Shown here piece by piece: positions 1-8,357 of a DNA stretch of 64,000 bases. The stretch's first letter is position 1. Every line of letters starts with the position of its first letter. The stretch is from Vibrio sp. Y2-5 (GTDB taxonomy: Bacteria; Pseudomonadota; Gammaproteobacteria; Enterobacterales; Vibrionaceae), in NCBI RefSeq assembly GCF_014596725.1, contig NZ_JACVEG010000001.1, positions 806,001 through 870,000 on the forward strand. The letters run 5' to 3'. A model generated the notes under the pieces. The model was not told the DNA's origin. It ran no database searches and saw only the letters and a program-made list of their open reading frames with translations. The position numbers and the translations under genes are program-made.

Positions 1-1188
1 GGGCAGCGTGTACTTTCTGACAGCAAATGGGTACACCACGATAACGTAGGTTATGTGTTCCCTGAAAACTGGCATGGCAAGCTTTCCAATCAGACACAAA
101 CCGGTGATTGGAATTCCATTCGAACCGCGAATAAGTCCGAATCAGTAAGTAAAGAAGTGTTTACTTTGTCGATCAGTCACGGAGTTAAACCGGAGAATCA
201 AAGCTATCAATACATTATGGTTCCAGGATCGCAAGCTGAACAAGTTGCCATTTATGCATTGAGCATTCCGGCATCCGTAATAGCAAACACCGAAAAAATT
301 CAAGCGGTTACACATAAAGGCCTTAATGTCACGGGGATTGTTTTCCACCAAGCCGGAGAAGTGGAACTGGGTGAGGGAACAGTAGTAAAAGTTAACCTTC
401 CAAGTGTGCTTCTCATTGATGAAAGTGGTGAAAAACCTTTGTTGAGTGTGTCGACTCCAGGTCGAAGCTTTGCGCCTCTTGAATTAACTCTGGAGTCTGC
501 AAAGTATGGCAACGTGACTCATTCTATTTTGACTCCGGGTGGTGAGGCAGAAACAGGACAAACACTGACGTTCTCTTGGGAGGAGAAAATTGACAATTCG
601 TCTCGCCATGCCGCACTCGTGCAGCAACAAAAAGCGTTAGCGAGCCAAAGCGAGTTTGAACTGTTCGCCGAAGCGGACACGGAAGTTCAAGGTGGTCGCT
701 ATGCGGATGAAAATTTCGACATTGTTTCTCGTTGGGATTTGTATGTTGGTCAAATAGCTGACAAAGAATCGCAAGAGGCTAACGCTACCAAAACTTCAAA
801 ATCGCTGCTTAAGTTTAATCTAGAACGATTAAAGGATACGCCAGTTAAGAAAGCGATGTTGAAACTCCATGTTCGTGACGTTAGCGGTGCGGCAGAGCAA
901 GTCATTAACTTACTTAAACTGGACAATACCGACTGGCATGAAAGTTACGTTACATGGAATGATGTTGATGGTACGGCATTGCCAACCAATCAGGCTTACA
1001 CCATTAGTGACAAAGACAAGAAACAATGGGTTGAGTTAGACGTGACGGAACTTGTTGAAATGGCTCGTAAGCAAGGTGTTTTAAGCTTGATGCTTGAGAA
1101 TGCAAGCGAAGGTTTTGTCGCTTTCGGATCGGATGAAACCGAGCAAATTCCAATGCTGGCAATCGAACGAGTGGTAGATACTCAATAG
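1..1188 (+). CDS. Polysaccharide lyase family 8-type enzyme, C-terminal part (5' end outside window)
   Basis: The frame is open from base 1, so the start and catalytic domain lie upstream of the window. The first visible residues (WVHHDNVGYVFPENW, then QTGDW) match the start of the beta-sandwich region of PL8 lyases, which cleave hyaluronan, chondroitin or xanthan by beta-elimination. After the PL8 sandwich, roughly the last 170 residues (from about YADENFDIVSRWDLYVG) look like a DNRLRE-type beta-sandwich domain, with the usual 'SLLKFNL', 'DWHESYVTWND' and 'WVELDVTELV' elements. That domain is found as a carbohydrate-binding or cell-wall accessory module in secreted marine enzymes. The exact substrate cannot be told from this part. 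A strong hairpin terminator follows the stop codon. Confidence 0.8.
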   Translation, partial: GQRVLSDSKWVHHDNVGYVFPENWHGKLSNQTQTGDWNSIRTANKSESVSKEVFTLSISHGVKPENQSYQYIMVPGSQAEQVAIYALSIPASVIANTEKIQAVTHKGLNVTGIVFHQAGEVELGEGTVVKVNLPSVLLIDESGEKPLLSVSTPGRSFAPLELTLESAKYGNVTHSILTPGGEAETGQTLTFSWEEKIDNSSRHAALVQQQKALASQSEFELFAEADTEVQGGRYADENFDIVSRWDLYVGQIADKESQEANATKTSKSLLKFNLERLKDTPVKKAMLKLHVRDVSGAAEQVINLLKLDNTDWHESYVTWNDVDGTALPTNQAYTISDKDKKQWVELDVTELVEMARKQGVLSLMLENASEGFVAFGSDETEQIPMLAIERVVDTQ

Positions 1189-1227
1189 CAGAGTGATGAA
1201 CAACAAATAGATGTTGTTGAAGTACAA

Positions 1228-1254
1228 ACGGTGGTCAATGACCACCGTTTTTTA
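1228..1254 (+). terminator. Rho-independent terminator after the PL8 lyase
   Basis: The arms ACGGTGGTC and GACCACCGT pair perfectly over a short loop and are followed directly by a run of T (GTTTTTTA). It sits 40 bases after the lyase stop codon on the same strand. Confidence 0.85.
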
Positions 1255-1382
1255 TCCCTATTACTTTGTTGCCGTTCTTCCAATAACGAAAAGCCTGTTT
1301 CGTCTGTTTTGGATCAAAGTAGAGTAGGTGGGTTGCCGCTAAGGTAAACACAGTTTTCGCTAAGTTGATGGAGACAACTTAA

Positions 1383-1547
1383 ATGAACAAATGTGGACAG
1401 TGTCGACAATTTTCCCGCACGCCTGACAATCAAAAAGATTTGTGTGGTGCTTGGGAGCAACCTACCTCTGCAACGAGAGTGGCGTGTGAGTACTTCATGC
1501 CGAAAAAGCCACTTCGCAATGTGGAACCGATAACGAAGCAGCCTTAG
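1383..1547 (+). CDS. Small cysteine-rich protein, 54 residues
   Basis: An ATG with a GGAG ribosome-binding site about 10 bases upstream opens a 54-codon frame. The product starts MNKCGQCRQF and holds five cysteines, including a CxxC pair, with a basic, proline-containing tail. The spacing CxxC...C...C suggests a small metal-binding (zinc or iron) fold, but I do not recognise a named family. It stands alone between the lyase terminator and a gene on the other strand. Codon use looks like that of the neighbours. It may be expressed as a single-gene unit. No function is claimed. Confidence 0.5.
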   Translation: MNKCGQCRQFSRTPDNQKDLCGAWEQPTSATRVACEYFMPKKPLRNVEPITKQP

Positions 1548-1580
1548 CGTTAGTTCAATATTCCTACTTGTTAAATGCCT

Positions 1581-2258
1581 CTATTGCTTAGCTTCCAGTT
1601 TGTCCAGCAGCGCTTTTTTCGGTTTTGCTACTACACCGTAAATGAAAGCGACGGGTAGACCTACTGCCAAAAGCAGAATGATAGACACCACGATAATCAG
1701 GGTAATTACCAGTTTCCACATCACGCTATCCAACACATTCAATGAAATGCTTGGGATATGGTCTTTGGATACATCAAACAGTTTTTCTGTGTTGCTGACA
1801 AAATCAGGATACTGTGCCAGCATTTCGAGCACGTCGTTATTGATGGACTCAAGGCTAAGCGCAATTCCTGCTAAGGAGTCGTTAACCTGAGGCAGTTCGC
1901 GAGCCGTGTTAGGAATAGTTTCCAGCATGGTATTCACAGAGTTGGTCAACTGAGTAGCACTTCCAATCATTTCAGATAGCTTTTGTTGGTTATCTGGCGA
2001 CAGTTCCACATCACTTTTCGCTAAGGTGTCCAACGAGCCTGATAAGGCTTGCATCGCTTCAGCCAACTTCTGAGTGGCTTCACCGACGGTGGTTAACTCA
2101 ACATTGACTGAGTTTACGTTGACATCTAGAACGGGCGATTTAGCGGGTTTAGCCTCTGTTAACGGAGCTTCGGCTGCAAAAATAGAGGCGCTAAAAAGTA
2201 GAGAAAGAAATAGCCCTAAAGTAGGTAACCTGCGGGAGAGGATGTTCGCTTTCATCAT
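1581..2258 (-). CDS. Exported or membrane-anchored protein of unknown function, 225 residues
   Basis: The protein begins with a signal peptide (hydrophobic stretch about residues 12-28, cleavage near ASIFAAEA). A helical, coiled-coil-prone region of about 130 residues rich in Leu, Ser and Asn follows. One transmembrane helix lies near residues 180-208 (KLVITLIIVVSIILLLAVG) and the tail is short and basic. This suggests a periplasmic helical domain anchored in the inner membrane by its C-terminus. An AAGG ribosome-binding site precedes the paired ATG codons. I do not recognise the family. Nothing in the neighbours suggests a role. Confidence 0.7.
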   Translation of the reverse strand: MMKANILSRRLPTLGLFLSLLFSASIFAAEAPLTEAKPAKSPVLDVNVNSVNVELTTVGEATQKLAEAMQALSGSLDTLAKSDVELSPDNQQKLSEMIGSATQLTNSVNTMLETIPNTARELPQVNDSLAGIALSLESINNDVLEMLAQYPDFVSNTEKLFDVSKDHIPSISLNVLDSVMWKLVITLIIVVSIILLLAVGLPVAFIYGVVAKPKKALLDKLEAKQ

Positions 2259-2360
2259 GTTGCCTTAGTAAGTGGAAGATAACGTCATTATAACCATGAA
2301 ACTAAGTACATATAGTTCCGCATCCCTTATTTTTTTACAGTATTAATGGTGAGAAAGTGA

Positions 2361-2389
2361 AAAGGAGCACAGGTAAGTGCTCCTTTTTT
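2361..2389. terminator. Bidirectional hairpin between two minus-strand genes
   Basis: GGAGCAC pairs with GTGCTCC, with A-rich and T-rich flanks on either side. It lies 20 bases beyond the chemoreceptor stop codon (minus strand) and should end that transcript. Confidence 0.7.
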
Positions 2390-2407
2390 GATGTTCGGGA
2401 GTGAGGG

Positions 2408-4036
2408 TTAACCGATTTTAAACTGGCCTACATCTTTAGACAGTTTATTAACTGAACTGCCTACCCGTTTCGCTACTTCGTTAATCTCATTAGACAAACC
2501 TTGGCTCACTCGGTTTTGTTCGTTTAAGTGTTCAAGGTTGGTGCTCAACTCTTCTGACACACTGCTTTGCTCCTCAGTTGCTGTGGCGATCTGAGTTGCC
2601 ATGTCACTAACGATTGTTGCGGAAGACTGAATTGATTCAAACATTTGCTGAATGTTTAGCGATAACTCAACGTTCTTCTCAACACGGTTTGAACCATCTA
2701 AGATTGAACTAACCGCATCTTTTACACCACTTTGTAACTTGTCGATCATGTTCTGAATTTCTTCAGTGGATTTTTGCGTTTTGCTTGCCAGAGAACGAAC
2801 TTCGTCAGCAACCACTGCGAAGCCTCTGCCTTGTTCACCGGCTCGCGCTGCTTCAATTGCGGCATTAAGAGCGAGCAAGTTAGTTTGTTCTGCGATGTTA
2901 CGAATCACTTCGAGTACTGTAGCGATATTGTTTGATTCACTCGCCAACTGCTCAATCACTTGGTTGGCTTTTTTGATGGAATTCGCGAGTTGGTTAATCT
3001 CATCCACTGAGTTGTCAATAATCTTCATACCCTGAGTGGTGAGCTCTGCGGTGTGATCCGTTTCGTTCGCTGTGCTTAGAGTCCGTTCTGCCACTTCGCG
3101 AATGGACACACTGAACTCATTCACCGCCGCAGCGATTTGCTCAATGCTTCTCGTTTGTTCATTACTTACACGTTGAGCATTCTCGTGAGTATTTGTAAGT
3201 TGAACCGCATTGTTTTCTAGCGACGTGCTGCTTGACGATATTTCAGAAATGAGGGTTTGCAGTTTAGCCACAAAATCATCGAATGCCGAAGCCAACTTAC
3301 CCAGTTCGTCCGTGCGTTTGGAGTTGATGCGTTGTGTTAAGTCACCATCTCCTTCGCTGATCTCTTTGATACGTCGAGATAGATCATTGACACTGCTGAC
3401 CAGCACTTTAGGAACGACATAACTTAACGCTCCAGTAAGGATGATGATGAAGGTTACGAATATCAACATGTAGAGCTCCATTTTTGAAGTCTCTTCTGAG
3501 AATTCATTTACTTCGACGTTGGCCTGTGAATCTAGCTCTTGACTGGCAATATCATAGAGATCTCGTAAACTCTGGAAATCATCAGAAACTGTTGAACCAA
3601 GTAACGCTTCAGCTTCTTTGGTATTACCTTTATCTACCAGTTTGAAAAACTCATTCGATGACTGCTCCCATTTTCTAAAACGGTTTTCAAAGTCATTCAC
3701 TTTGCTCGTAATTGCAGGGTGGTCATCCATCAGATTTTTAAACTTCATCATGCGGTCATAAGCTTGCTTAGCATTGTCTTTGAAGTCTTTTAAATCGTCT
3801 TGCCCCGGACTGAGCAAATAATGGAGTTGAGCAACATAAGCTTGATATAAATCTCGGTCTGCATTGAGAACGAAAGAAACAGAAGGAAGGAACTGATGAC
3901 CAAAATCATCTACACCTTTGTTTAGTTTTTTGGTTAGCGTGCCGTAGGTTAGAAATAAGATAATGAGCGATAAAACTGCAATCCCCATTGATATAGAAAG
4001 TTTCGCTCTAATGCTCTTTGTTACTATCCCGAACAT
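2408..4036 (-). CDS. Methyl-accepting chemotaxis protein (chemoreceptor), 542 residues
   Basis: This transmembrane chemoreceptor senses a periplasmic ligand and controls the CheA kinase. The order is a first membrane helix at about residues 12-33, a helical periplasmic domain of about 155 residues (four-helix-bundle type, no Cache or PAS signature), a second membrane helix at about 187-208, a HAMP domain to about 262, and a long cytoplasmic signalling coiled coil. The signalling tip is diagnostic: [20 protein letters not shown] followed by FAVVADEVR. There is no NWETF-type CheR tether at the C-terminus. The ATG has a GAGGTGATTT ribosome-binding site. The gene is monocistronic and its ligand is unknown. 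Confidence 0.95.
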   Translation of the reverse strand: MFGIVTKSIRAKLSISMGIAVLSLIILFLTYGTLTKKLNKGVDDFGHQFLPSVSFVLNADRDLYQAYVAQLHYLLSPGQDDLKDFKDNAKQAYDRMMKFKNLMDDHPAITSKVNDFENRFRKWEQSSNEFFKLVDKGNTKEAEALLGSTVSDDFQSLRDLYDIASQELDSQANVEVNEFSEETSKMELYMLIFVTFIIILTGALSYVVPKVLVSSVNDLSRRIKEISEGDGDLTQRINSKRTDELGKLASAFDDFVAKLQTLISEISSSSTSLENNAVQLTNTHENAQRVSNEQTRSIEQIAAAVNEFSVSIREVAERTLSTANETDHTAELTTQGMKIIDNSVDEINQLANSIKKANQVIEQLASESNNIATVLEVIRNIAEQTNLLALNAAIEAARAGEQGRGFAVVADEVRSLASKTQKSTEEIQNMIDKLQSGVKDAVSSILDGSNRVEKNVELSLNIQQMFESIQSSATIVSDMATQIATATEEQSSVSEELSTNLEHLNEQNRVSQGLSNEINEVAKRVGSSVNKLSKDVGQFKIG

Positions 4037-4566
4037 AAATCACCTCATGTGACAAAAATGCAAGTACAACACTGACGATTTATTTTCTTATTATTTGTTT
4101 TAATTTAATTGATAAACAAAACAACTGCAATGCAGACAGCCAATATGCATCAATACATGAAAGTGTGTGGATAAAACGTGAATGTTGCTTAAATAAATAT
4201 TTCTGCGTTTGAAAGTTGTTTTTTGTTAGCTAATTGTTCTGAGGATGTTCGTTTAGAAGTGGTATTTGTTTTGATAAAAATATATTAGAGTAAATACGTC
4301 AATTAAAAAATCATTAAAATAAAATTTATGTAAATAAAACATAGTGTTAGTGGTTTTGTTTCTGTTTTTTACTTTTATTTCAAGGTATTAAGTTAGGGAA
4401 TGGTGAATGTCAAATGCAGATTCGGTTCTTTCTATCTCTTTTTAAATGTCGGATGTAATCAAAATGTCGATTGTCTAGTGTTGTTCGCGATAAAAATATA
4501 GATGAGAAACATGTTTAAGTACAGTGACATAGTTATTTTCGTAATAAATAGAAAGAGTAGATAAAT
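4037..4566. other. AT-rich intergenic region upstream of the chemoreceptor
   Basis: About 530 bases with very high A+T and many T-tracts and A-tracts. It should contain the chemoreceptor promoter (minus strand) and possibly a promoter for the small ORF that follows on the plus strand. I see no RNA gene, clear operator or long repeat in it. Confidence 0.6.
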
Positions 4567-4689
4567 ATGGATAGAGACAACCTAAATGTTGTCGAAAACC
4601 CATTAAACGTTTTATACAGCTATTTTGTAGAGTGTGATGACAGTGATGCACTAGATCTTCTCTACAAGTTGGAACAAGGATGTTGCTAG
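4567..4689 (+). CDS. Possible 40-residue small protein
   Basis: An ATG with a weak AGAG-type ribosome-binding site opens a 40-codon frame (MDRDNLNVVENPLNVLYSYF..., ending in two cysteines). The composition is protein-like, acidic and amphipathic (e.g. DDSDALDLLYKLE), unlike the frame on the opposite strand. It lies alone in an AT-rich gap. A hairpin follows within 15 bases. I do not recognise a family, and the call rests only on composition and placement. Confidence 0.35.
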   Translation: MDRDNLNVVENPLNVLYSYFVECDDSDALDLLYKLEQGCC

Positions 4690-4696
4690 TTACCAA

Positions 4697-4734
4697 AGAG
4701 AGAAAGACCATATTGAGTGGGCTTTTCTCTCTCT
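4697..4734. terminator. Hairpin between the small ORF and the transglutaminase gene
   Basis: AGAGAGAAA on the left pairs with TTTCTCTCT on the right, with an imperfect upper stem (GACC/GGGC). It could end transcription from either side. The T-run is weak on both strands, so termination strength is uncertain. Confidence 0.4.
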
Positions 4735-4746
4735 AACATTTTGCGC

Positions 4747-5631
4747 TTATGCAAGCCTTGAAACATCAACAGAAACACTCAATGCCTGAGAGTCTCCACC
4801 ATCGAAAATAACACCTTGTAGTGGCGTTACGTCTGCGTAATCTCGTCCCCAACCGGTGACGATGTGTTGCTCTGAAGGTATTAAGTTGTTGGTTGGATCG
4901 AACTCAACCCAACCTAGCTCTGGTACAAAAATCGCGAACCATGCATGAGAGGCATCTGCACCGATTAACTTTTCTTGTCCGGGAGGCGGTAGGGTTTCAA
5001 TATAACCGCTCATATAACGAGCTGGTAAACCTACCGAACGTAAACATCCAATGGCAAGGTGCGCAAAATCCTGACAGACCCCTCGTTTTTCTTTCAACAC
5101 TTCTTCAGCTGGCGTAGTGACATCTGTTGCTGTTGGATCAAACGTGAACTCGGAGTATATGTGATGCGTAAACGCTTTTGCCGCAGCTAGTACAGGCTGA
5201 TTGTCTGCAAAAAAGGGCAGAGCGTAATCGCGCAAGGTTTCTGAACACATGATTTGTTCTGAATCCAAACAATATTCTTTGGCCATTCTTAAGGCTGAGG
5301 TATCTGCGCTATTCAATAATGAGCGAAGCTCCCCACAGGTCAGCGGATGCTGCTCGGTTTTATCCGACCAACTTGGTGTATTGATATCAAAATAACTCAC
5401 CACATCAATGGTGAGTTTTTTATGCGATTCCTGAATAGAAAAGTAGAAAGTCGAATTACCGAAGTAGTCTTTGCCTTCTCGCTGATATATCGGCGTAGGA
5501 TGCACCTGAATTCGGCGGTTAAGACAGCGCTGACGCTCTGTATCTCTTGGTAGCAAGTGCGCCATGTTATAGCACAATGTTACTGGTGCACTGTATTCAT
5601 AGGTAGTAGTGTGTCGCACGCGGTACTTCAT
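4747..5631 (-). CDS. Transglutaminase-like cysteine peptidase of the ATP-grasp/alpha-E cluster, 294 residues
   Basis: The first roughly 90 residues form the bacterial transglutaminase-like N-terminal beta domain (KYRVRHTTTYEYSAPV). A transglutaminase/peptidase core follows, with the full triad visible: Cys in KRGVCQDFAH, His in ADASHAWF and Asp in WVEFDPTNN. Such proteins of the COG1305 type cleave or form amide bonds. The ATG at 5631 overlaps the stop of the upstream gene as ATGA, which implies translational coupling. An in-frame start five codons earlier lies inside that gene and is less likely. It is the last gene of the five-gene cluster. The substrate is unknown. From context it probably processes the peptide or protein product made by the ATP-grasp enzymes. 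Confidence 0.88.
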   Translation of the reverse strand: MKYRVRHTTTYEYSAPVTLCYNMAHLLPRDTERQRCLNRRIQVHPTPIYQREGKDYFGNSTFYFSIQESHKKLTIDVVSYFDINTPSWSDKTEQHPLTCGELRSLLNSADTSALRMAKEYCLDSEQIMCSETLRDYALPFFADNQPVLAAAKAFTHHIYSEFTFDPTATDVTTPAEEVLKEKRGVCQDFAHLAIGCLRSVGLPARYMSGYIETLPPPGQEKLIGADASHAWFAIFVPELGWVEFDPTNNLIPSEQHIVTGWGRDYADVTPLQGVIFDGGDSQALSVSVDVSRLA

Positions 5632-8219
5632 ACGTCCAATTTCCATTTCGGTTTAACTAACTGTTGTGGTCCCGCAGTGTGGTCGAAATACTTATCGCTG
5701 ATCAGTGAAGTAAACTGCTCCAATTGCTCGGTAATTTTGGCCATCAGCTGCGACAGTTGTAGACGAGTTTCCGTTTCGTCATTAATTTGCGCTAACGCTT
5801 CCAAATCGGTTAGTTGGATATCCGTTAGAGTTTGAATGATCAAACGGCTCTCTTGAGTTAATCCACCTGGAATGTAATTTTGGTGACGCGGCAAGACATT
5901 GAGAAATTCACGGAGTCGTTCTAACTGGTACACCAGCGCTCTTGGGTTAGTGGTATCTACCATTAATAGATCGAGACCGAATGCCACTCTCGTTCGTGTA
6001 TGATATCTACGACGGAAGGAGATCAACGCTTCCATACTCAAAAGAACGGATTCCAAAACTTGCTGTTGAGCAAGGCCAACCAAAGGCTTTGTTAGTGTAG
6101 ATTGCAGAAGATTTGCAGTTTGAAGCGCACGTTCAGTTCGGCGTCCAATTTGCTGGAAGACCCAATCTAGTCCACGTAGCATACTTTCATGGTTCAAACC
6201 AGAAAGGGCTAGTAAAGTCGTCACTAATCCATCCAATGATTCTTCAGGAATGGCAGGCAAACCAAATTCATAAGCACGATCAACCGCTGCAATGTGGTCT
6301 CGTAGTTCGTTAAGAATGATTCGGGTATCCGCAGATAGCATCTCTTTCACTTGTTCACCGCAAGCCAACAAGGACTGTAAGTTCGCTTTAATACTTCCTA
6401 CACGGCTACCGTTAGTGACTAGGTCGGCTAGCTCTTTGTTTGGATTTTCAAACAGCGCCGCATCGCCTGCTGTAAAGCCAGGTAAGCAGTGTGTTTGATG
6501 GGAAATTGCTTCTAGCAAAATATCTCGGCTTTCAGGGGCCAGAGACTCTAGACCATTAAGCTGTTTGAATACTGTCCTCATTAAACGCAGGCTAATTTCA
6601 GCGCGTTCTGCGTAACGTCCAAACCAGAACAAGTTCTCCACTACGCGACTTGGCATACTGGTTTGCTGCGCCACATCGATTGACTTATCAAACAGAGACT
6701 GATGAGAGAGATCAGGTCCGTGGGACATGATCCAAGTATCTTTACTGCGTGAGCCTGAGAGTTTAGTAACGATGTAATCTTCAGTAGACTCTGCTACACG
6801 AGTCAATCCACCGGGCATGACGGTGTAGTGGTCTTTGTCTGCAACGGTAAACGCTTTTAACAAGCTTGGTCTGGCTTGGATGTGTTGCTCTGACCAGATA
6901 GGTAACATCGATCCCGGTACATAGCTTTGAGCAACGTACATATACGGACGCTTTTCAATCATGGCTAACGTTTTGACACGGTCTTCGTCTGACAAACAGT
7001 GACCGTAAATCGTTGGTTGCCCCATGCTACGGCACGCTGGTTTGATTATTAGCTGCCCAAGATTCTCTTTGACATAGCCTAGGCTCGATTTGTCTCCACA
7101 CCACCATGTGTTTACTGTTGGGATAAGAAGTTCTTCGCCTAGTAAATATTGACAAATCTTTGGCAAGAAGGCGTAAAGAGCCGGAGCTTCTAGAACACCA
7201 CCGCCAAGTGGGTTTGCCAAAATAACGTTGCCAGCACGAGCAACCTCTAGTAAACCGGGAACGCCGAGTAGCGAGTCAGCGTTTAGCTCTGCTTGGTCGC
7301 AGTATGCATCATCAAGACGACGCAAGATAACGTCTACTTGTGATAAGCCATTTAGGGACTTTAGCCATACTTTACCGTTACGTACGGTTAAGTCAGCGCC
7401 CTGAACAAGCGGGTAACCTAAGTAGTTTGCCAAATAAGCGTGCTCAAAGTAGGTGCTACTATATGCACCCGGAGTGAGCACAACGATAAGTGGTGAATCG
7501 GCTTTGTGACTGGCTAGGTGTGAAAGAGTATTGCGCAGCGTGTGGAAGAAAGCAGATAGGCGTCTCACATTTCCTTGGCGGAAGATGCTCGGCATTACGC
7601 GTGAAATAACGGTGCGGTTTTCTAAAGCATATCCGAAGCCCGAAGGTGCCTGCGTGTGGTCGCCAATAACAATATGGTTACCTTGTGTATCACGTACTAA
7701 ATCAACGGAGTGCAGGATTAACTGTTTCTCACCAGGCATTTTTATACCGTGGCATGCGCGCAGAAAGCCGGGATGACTGAATATAATTTCAGACGGGATA
7801 ATACCGTCCTTAATCAGATTTTGTTCACCGTAGATATCTTTTAAAATGAGGTCATAGAGATTCGACCGTTGAACTAATCCTTTTTCCAGCTTTTGCCATT
7901 CCTGCCAATGGATCAAATTAGGAATGACATCTAATGCCCAAACATCTGGTGCGAGTGGGTCATTTTTTAAGTCGTAAGTAGCACCATCGTCACGCAAAAT
8001 GCGCTGAGCTCTTTGGTGGCGATCATCTAGACCATCAACATCCAGCTTATTCAAATGTTCAAGCAAAGGTTTCCAGTGCGAGCGTGGTGTGCTCTGTTCA
8101 TCATACACTTCGTCAAAAGCACAAGAAGAGGCTGGATAAGGACGAGCAAGGAGCGATGTTTCCATCTGTTCTTGCTCGTTTGAGTTGCTTGACTGGTCAG
8201 GTCTGGATTGTTGCATCAT
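5628..8219 (-). CDS. Fusion of circularly permuted ATP-grasp and alpha-E domains, 863 residues
   Basis: The N-terminal part (about residues 70-520) is a circularly permuted ATP-grasp ligase (COG2308 type). Visible elements include IKDGIIPSEI, a GDHTQAPSGFGYALENR segment, ILRRLDDAYCD and the lysine-containing LIIKPACRSMGQPT. The C-terminal part (from about residue 540, VENLFWFGRYAERAEISLRL) is an alpha-E helical domain (COG2307/DUF403). The two domains are separate adjacent genes elsewhere in this same cluster (12661-14115). ATP-grasp enzymes of this group are predicted to form amide bonds using ATP. The gene overlaps the next one by four bases (ATGA). Its start follows a weak AGAAGAA site, and either of two adjacent ATG codons may be used. 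No biochemical activity is established for this architecture. Confidence 0.88.
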   Translation of the reverse strand: MMQQSRPDQSSNSNEQEQMETSLLARPYPASSCAFDEVYDEQSTPRSHWKPLLEHLNKLDVDGLDDRHQRAQRILRDDGATYDLKNDPLAPDVWALDVIPNLIHWQEWQKLEKGLVQRSNLYDLILKDIYGEQNLIKDGIIPSEIIFSHPGFLRACHGIKMPGEKQLILHSVDLVRDTQGNHIVIGDHTQAPSGFGYALENRTVISRVMPSIFRQGNVRRLSAFFHTLRNTLSHLASHKADSPLIVVLTPGAYSSTYFEHAYLANYLGYPLVQGADLTVRNGKVWLKSLNGLSQVDVILRRLDDAYCDQAELNADSLLGVPGLLEVARAGNVILANPLGGGVLEAPALYAFLPKICQYLLGEELLIPTVNTWWCGDKSSLGYVKENLGQLIIKPACRSMGQPTIYGHCLSDEDRVKTLAMIEKRPYMYVAQSYVPGSMLPIWSEQHIQARPSLLKAFTVADKDHYTVMPGGLTRVAESTEDYIVTKLSGSRSKDTWIMSHGPDLSHQSLFDKSIDVAQQTSMPSRVVENLFWFGRYAERAEISLRLMRTVFKQLNGLESLAPESRDILLEAISHQTHCLPGFTAGDAALFENPNKELADLVTNGSRVGSIKANLQSLLACGEQVKEMLSADTRIILNELRDHIAAVDRAYEFGLPAIPEESLDGLVTTLLALSGLNHESMLRGLDWVFQQIGRRTERALQTANLLQSTLTKPLVGLAQQQVLESVLLSMEALISFRRRYHTRTRVAFGLDLLMVDTTNPRALVYQLERLREFLNVLPRHQNYIPGGLTQESRLIIQTLTDIQLTDLEALAQINDETETRLQLSQLMAKITEQLEQFTSLISDKYFDHTAGPQQLVKPKWKLDV

Positions 8220-8280
8220 TATTTCTTCTGACTACCTCACGTAATAGGACGTTAATTATACACATTCGTTTTAAAGTTAG

Positions 8281-8304
8281 CGCGAGCCATTTTACTGGCT
8301 CGCG
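8281..8304 (-). other. Strong intra-cluster hairpin
   Basis: CGCGAGCCA and TGGCTCGCG pair perfectly over a six-base loop, inside the only sizeable gap (138 bases) of the five-gene cluster. On the minus strand it is followed by a mixed CTAACTTTAAAA rather than a clean U-run. It may be an attenuator, an RNA-processing or stabilising element, or a weak terminator. Confidence 0.55.
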
Positions 8305-8357
8305 TTATCTCTTCTATTCAAGTTTAGGTTTGGTTGTACAAGAACTTTGTATAAGTG

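Noticed and set aside
4475..4711. 78-residue frame on the minus strand in the AT-rich gap
   Set aside because: Unusual composition (many Cys, His and Tyr), no ribosome-binding site, and it runs opposite the more protein-like 40-residue frame.
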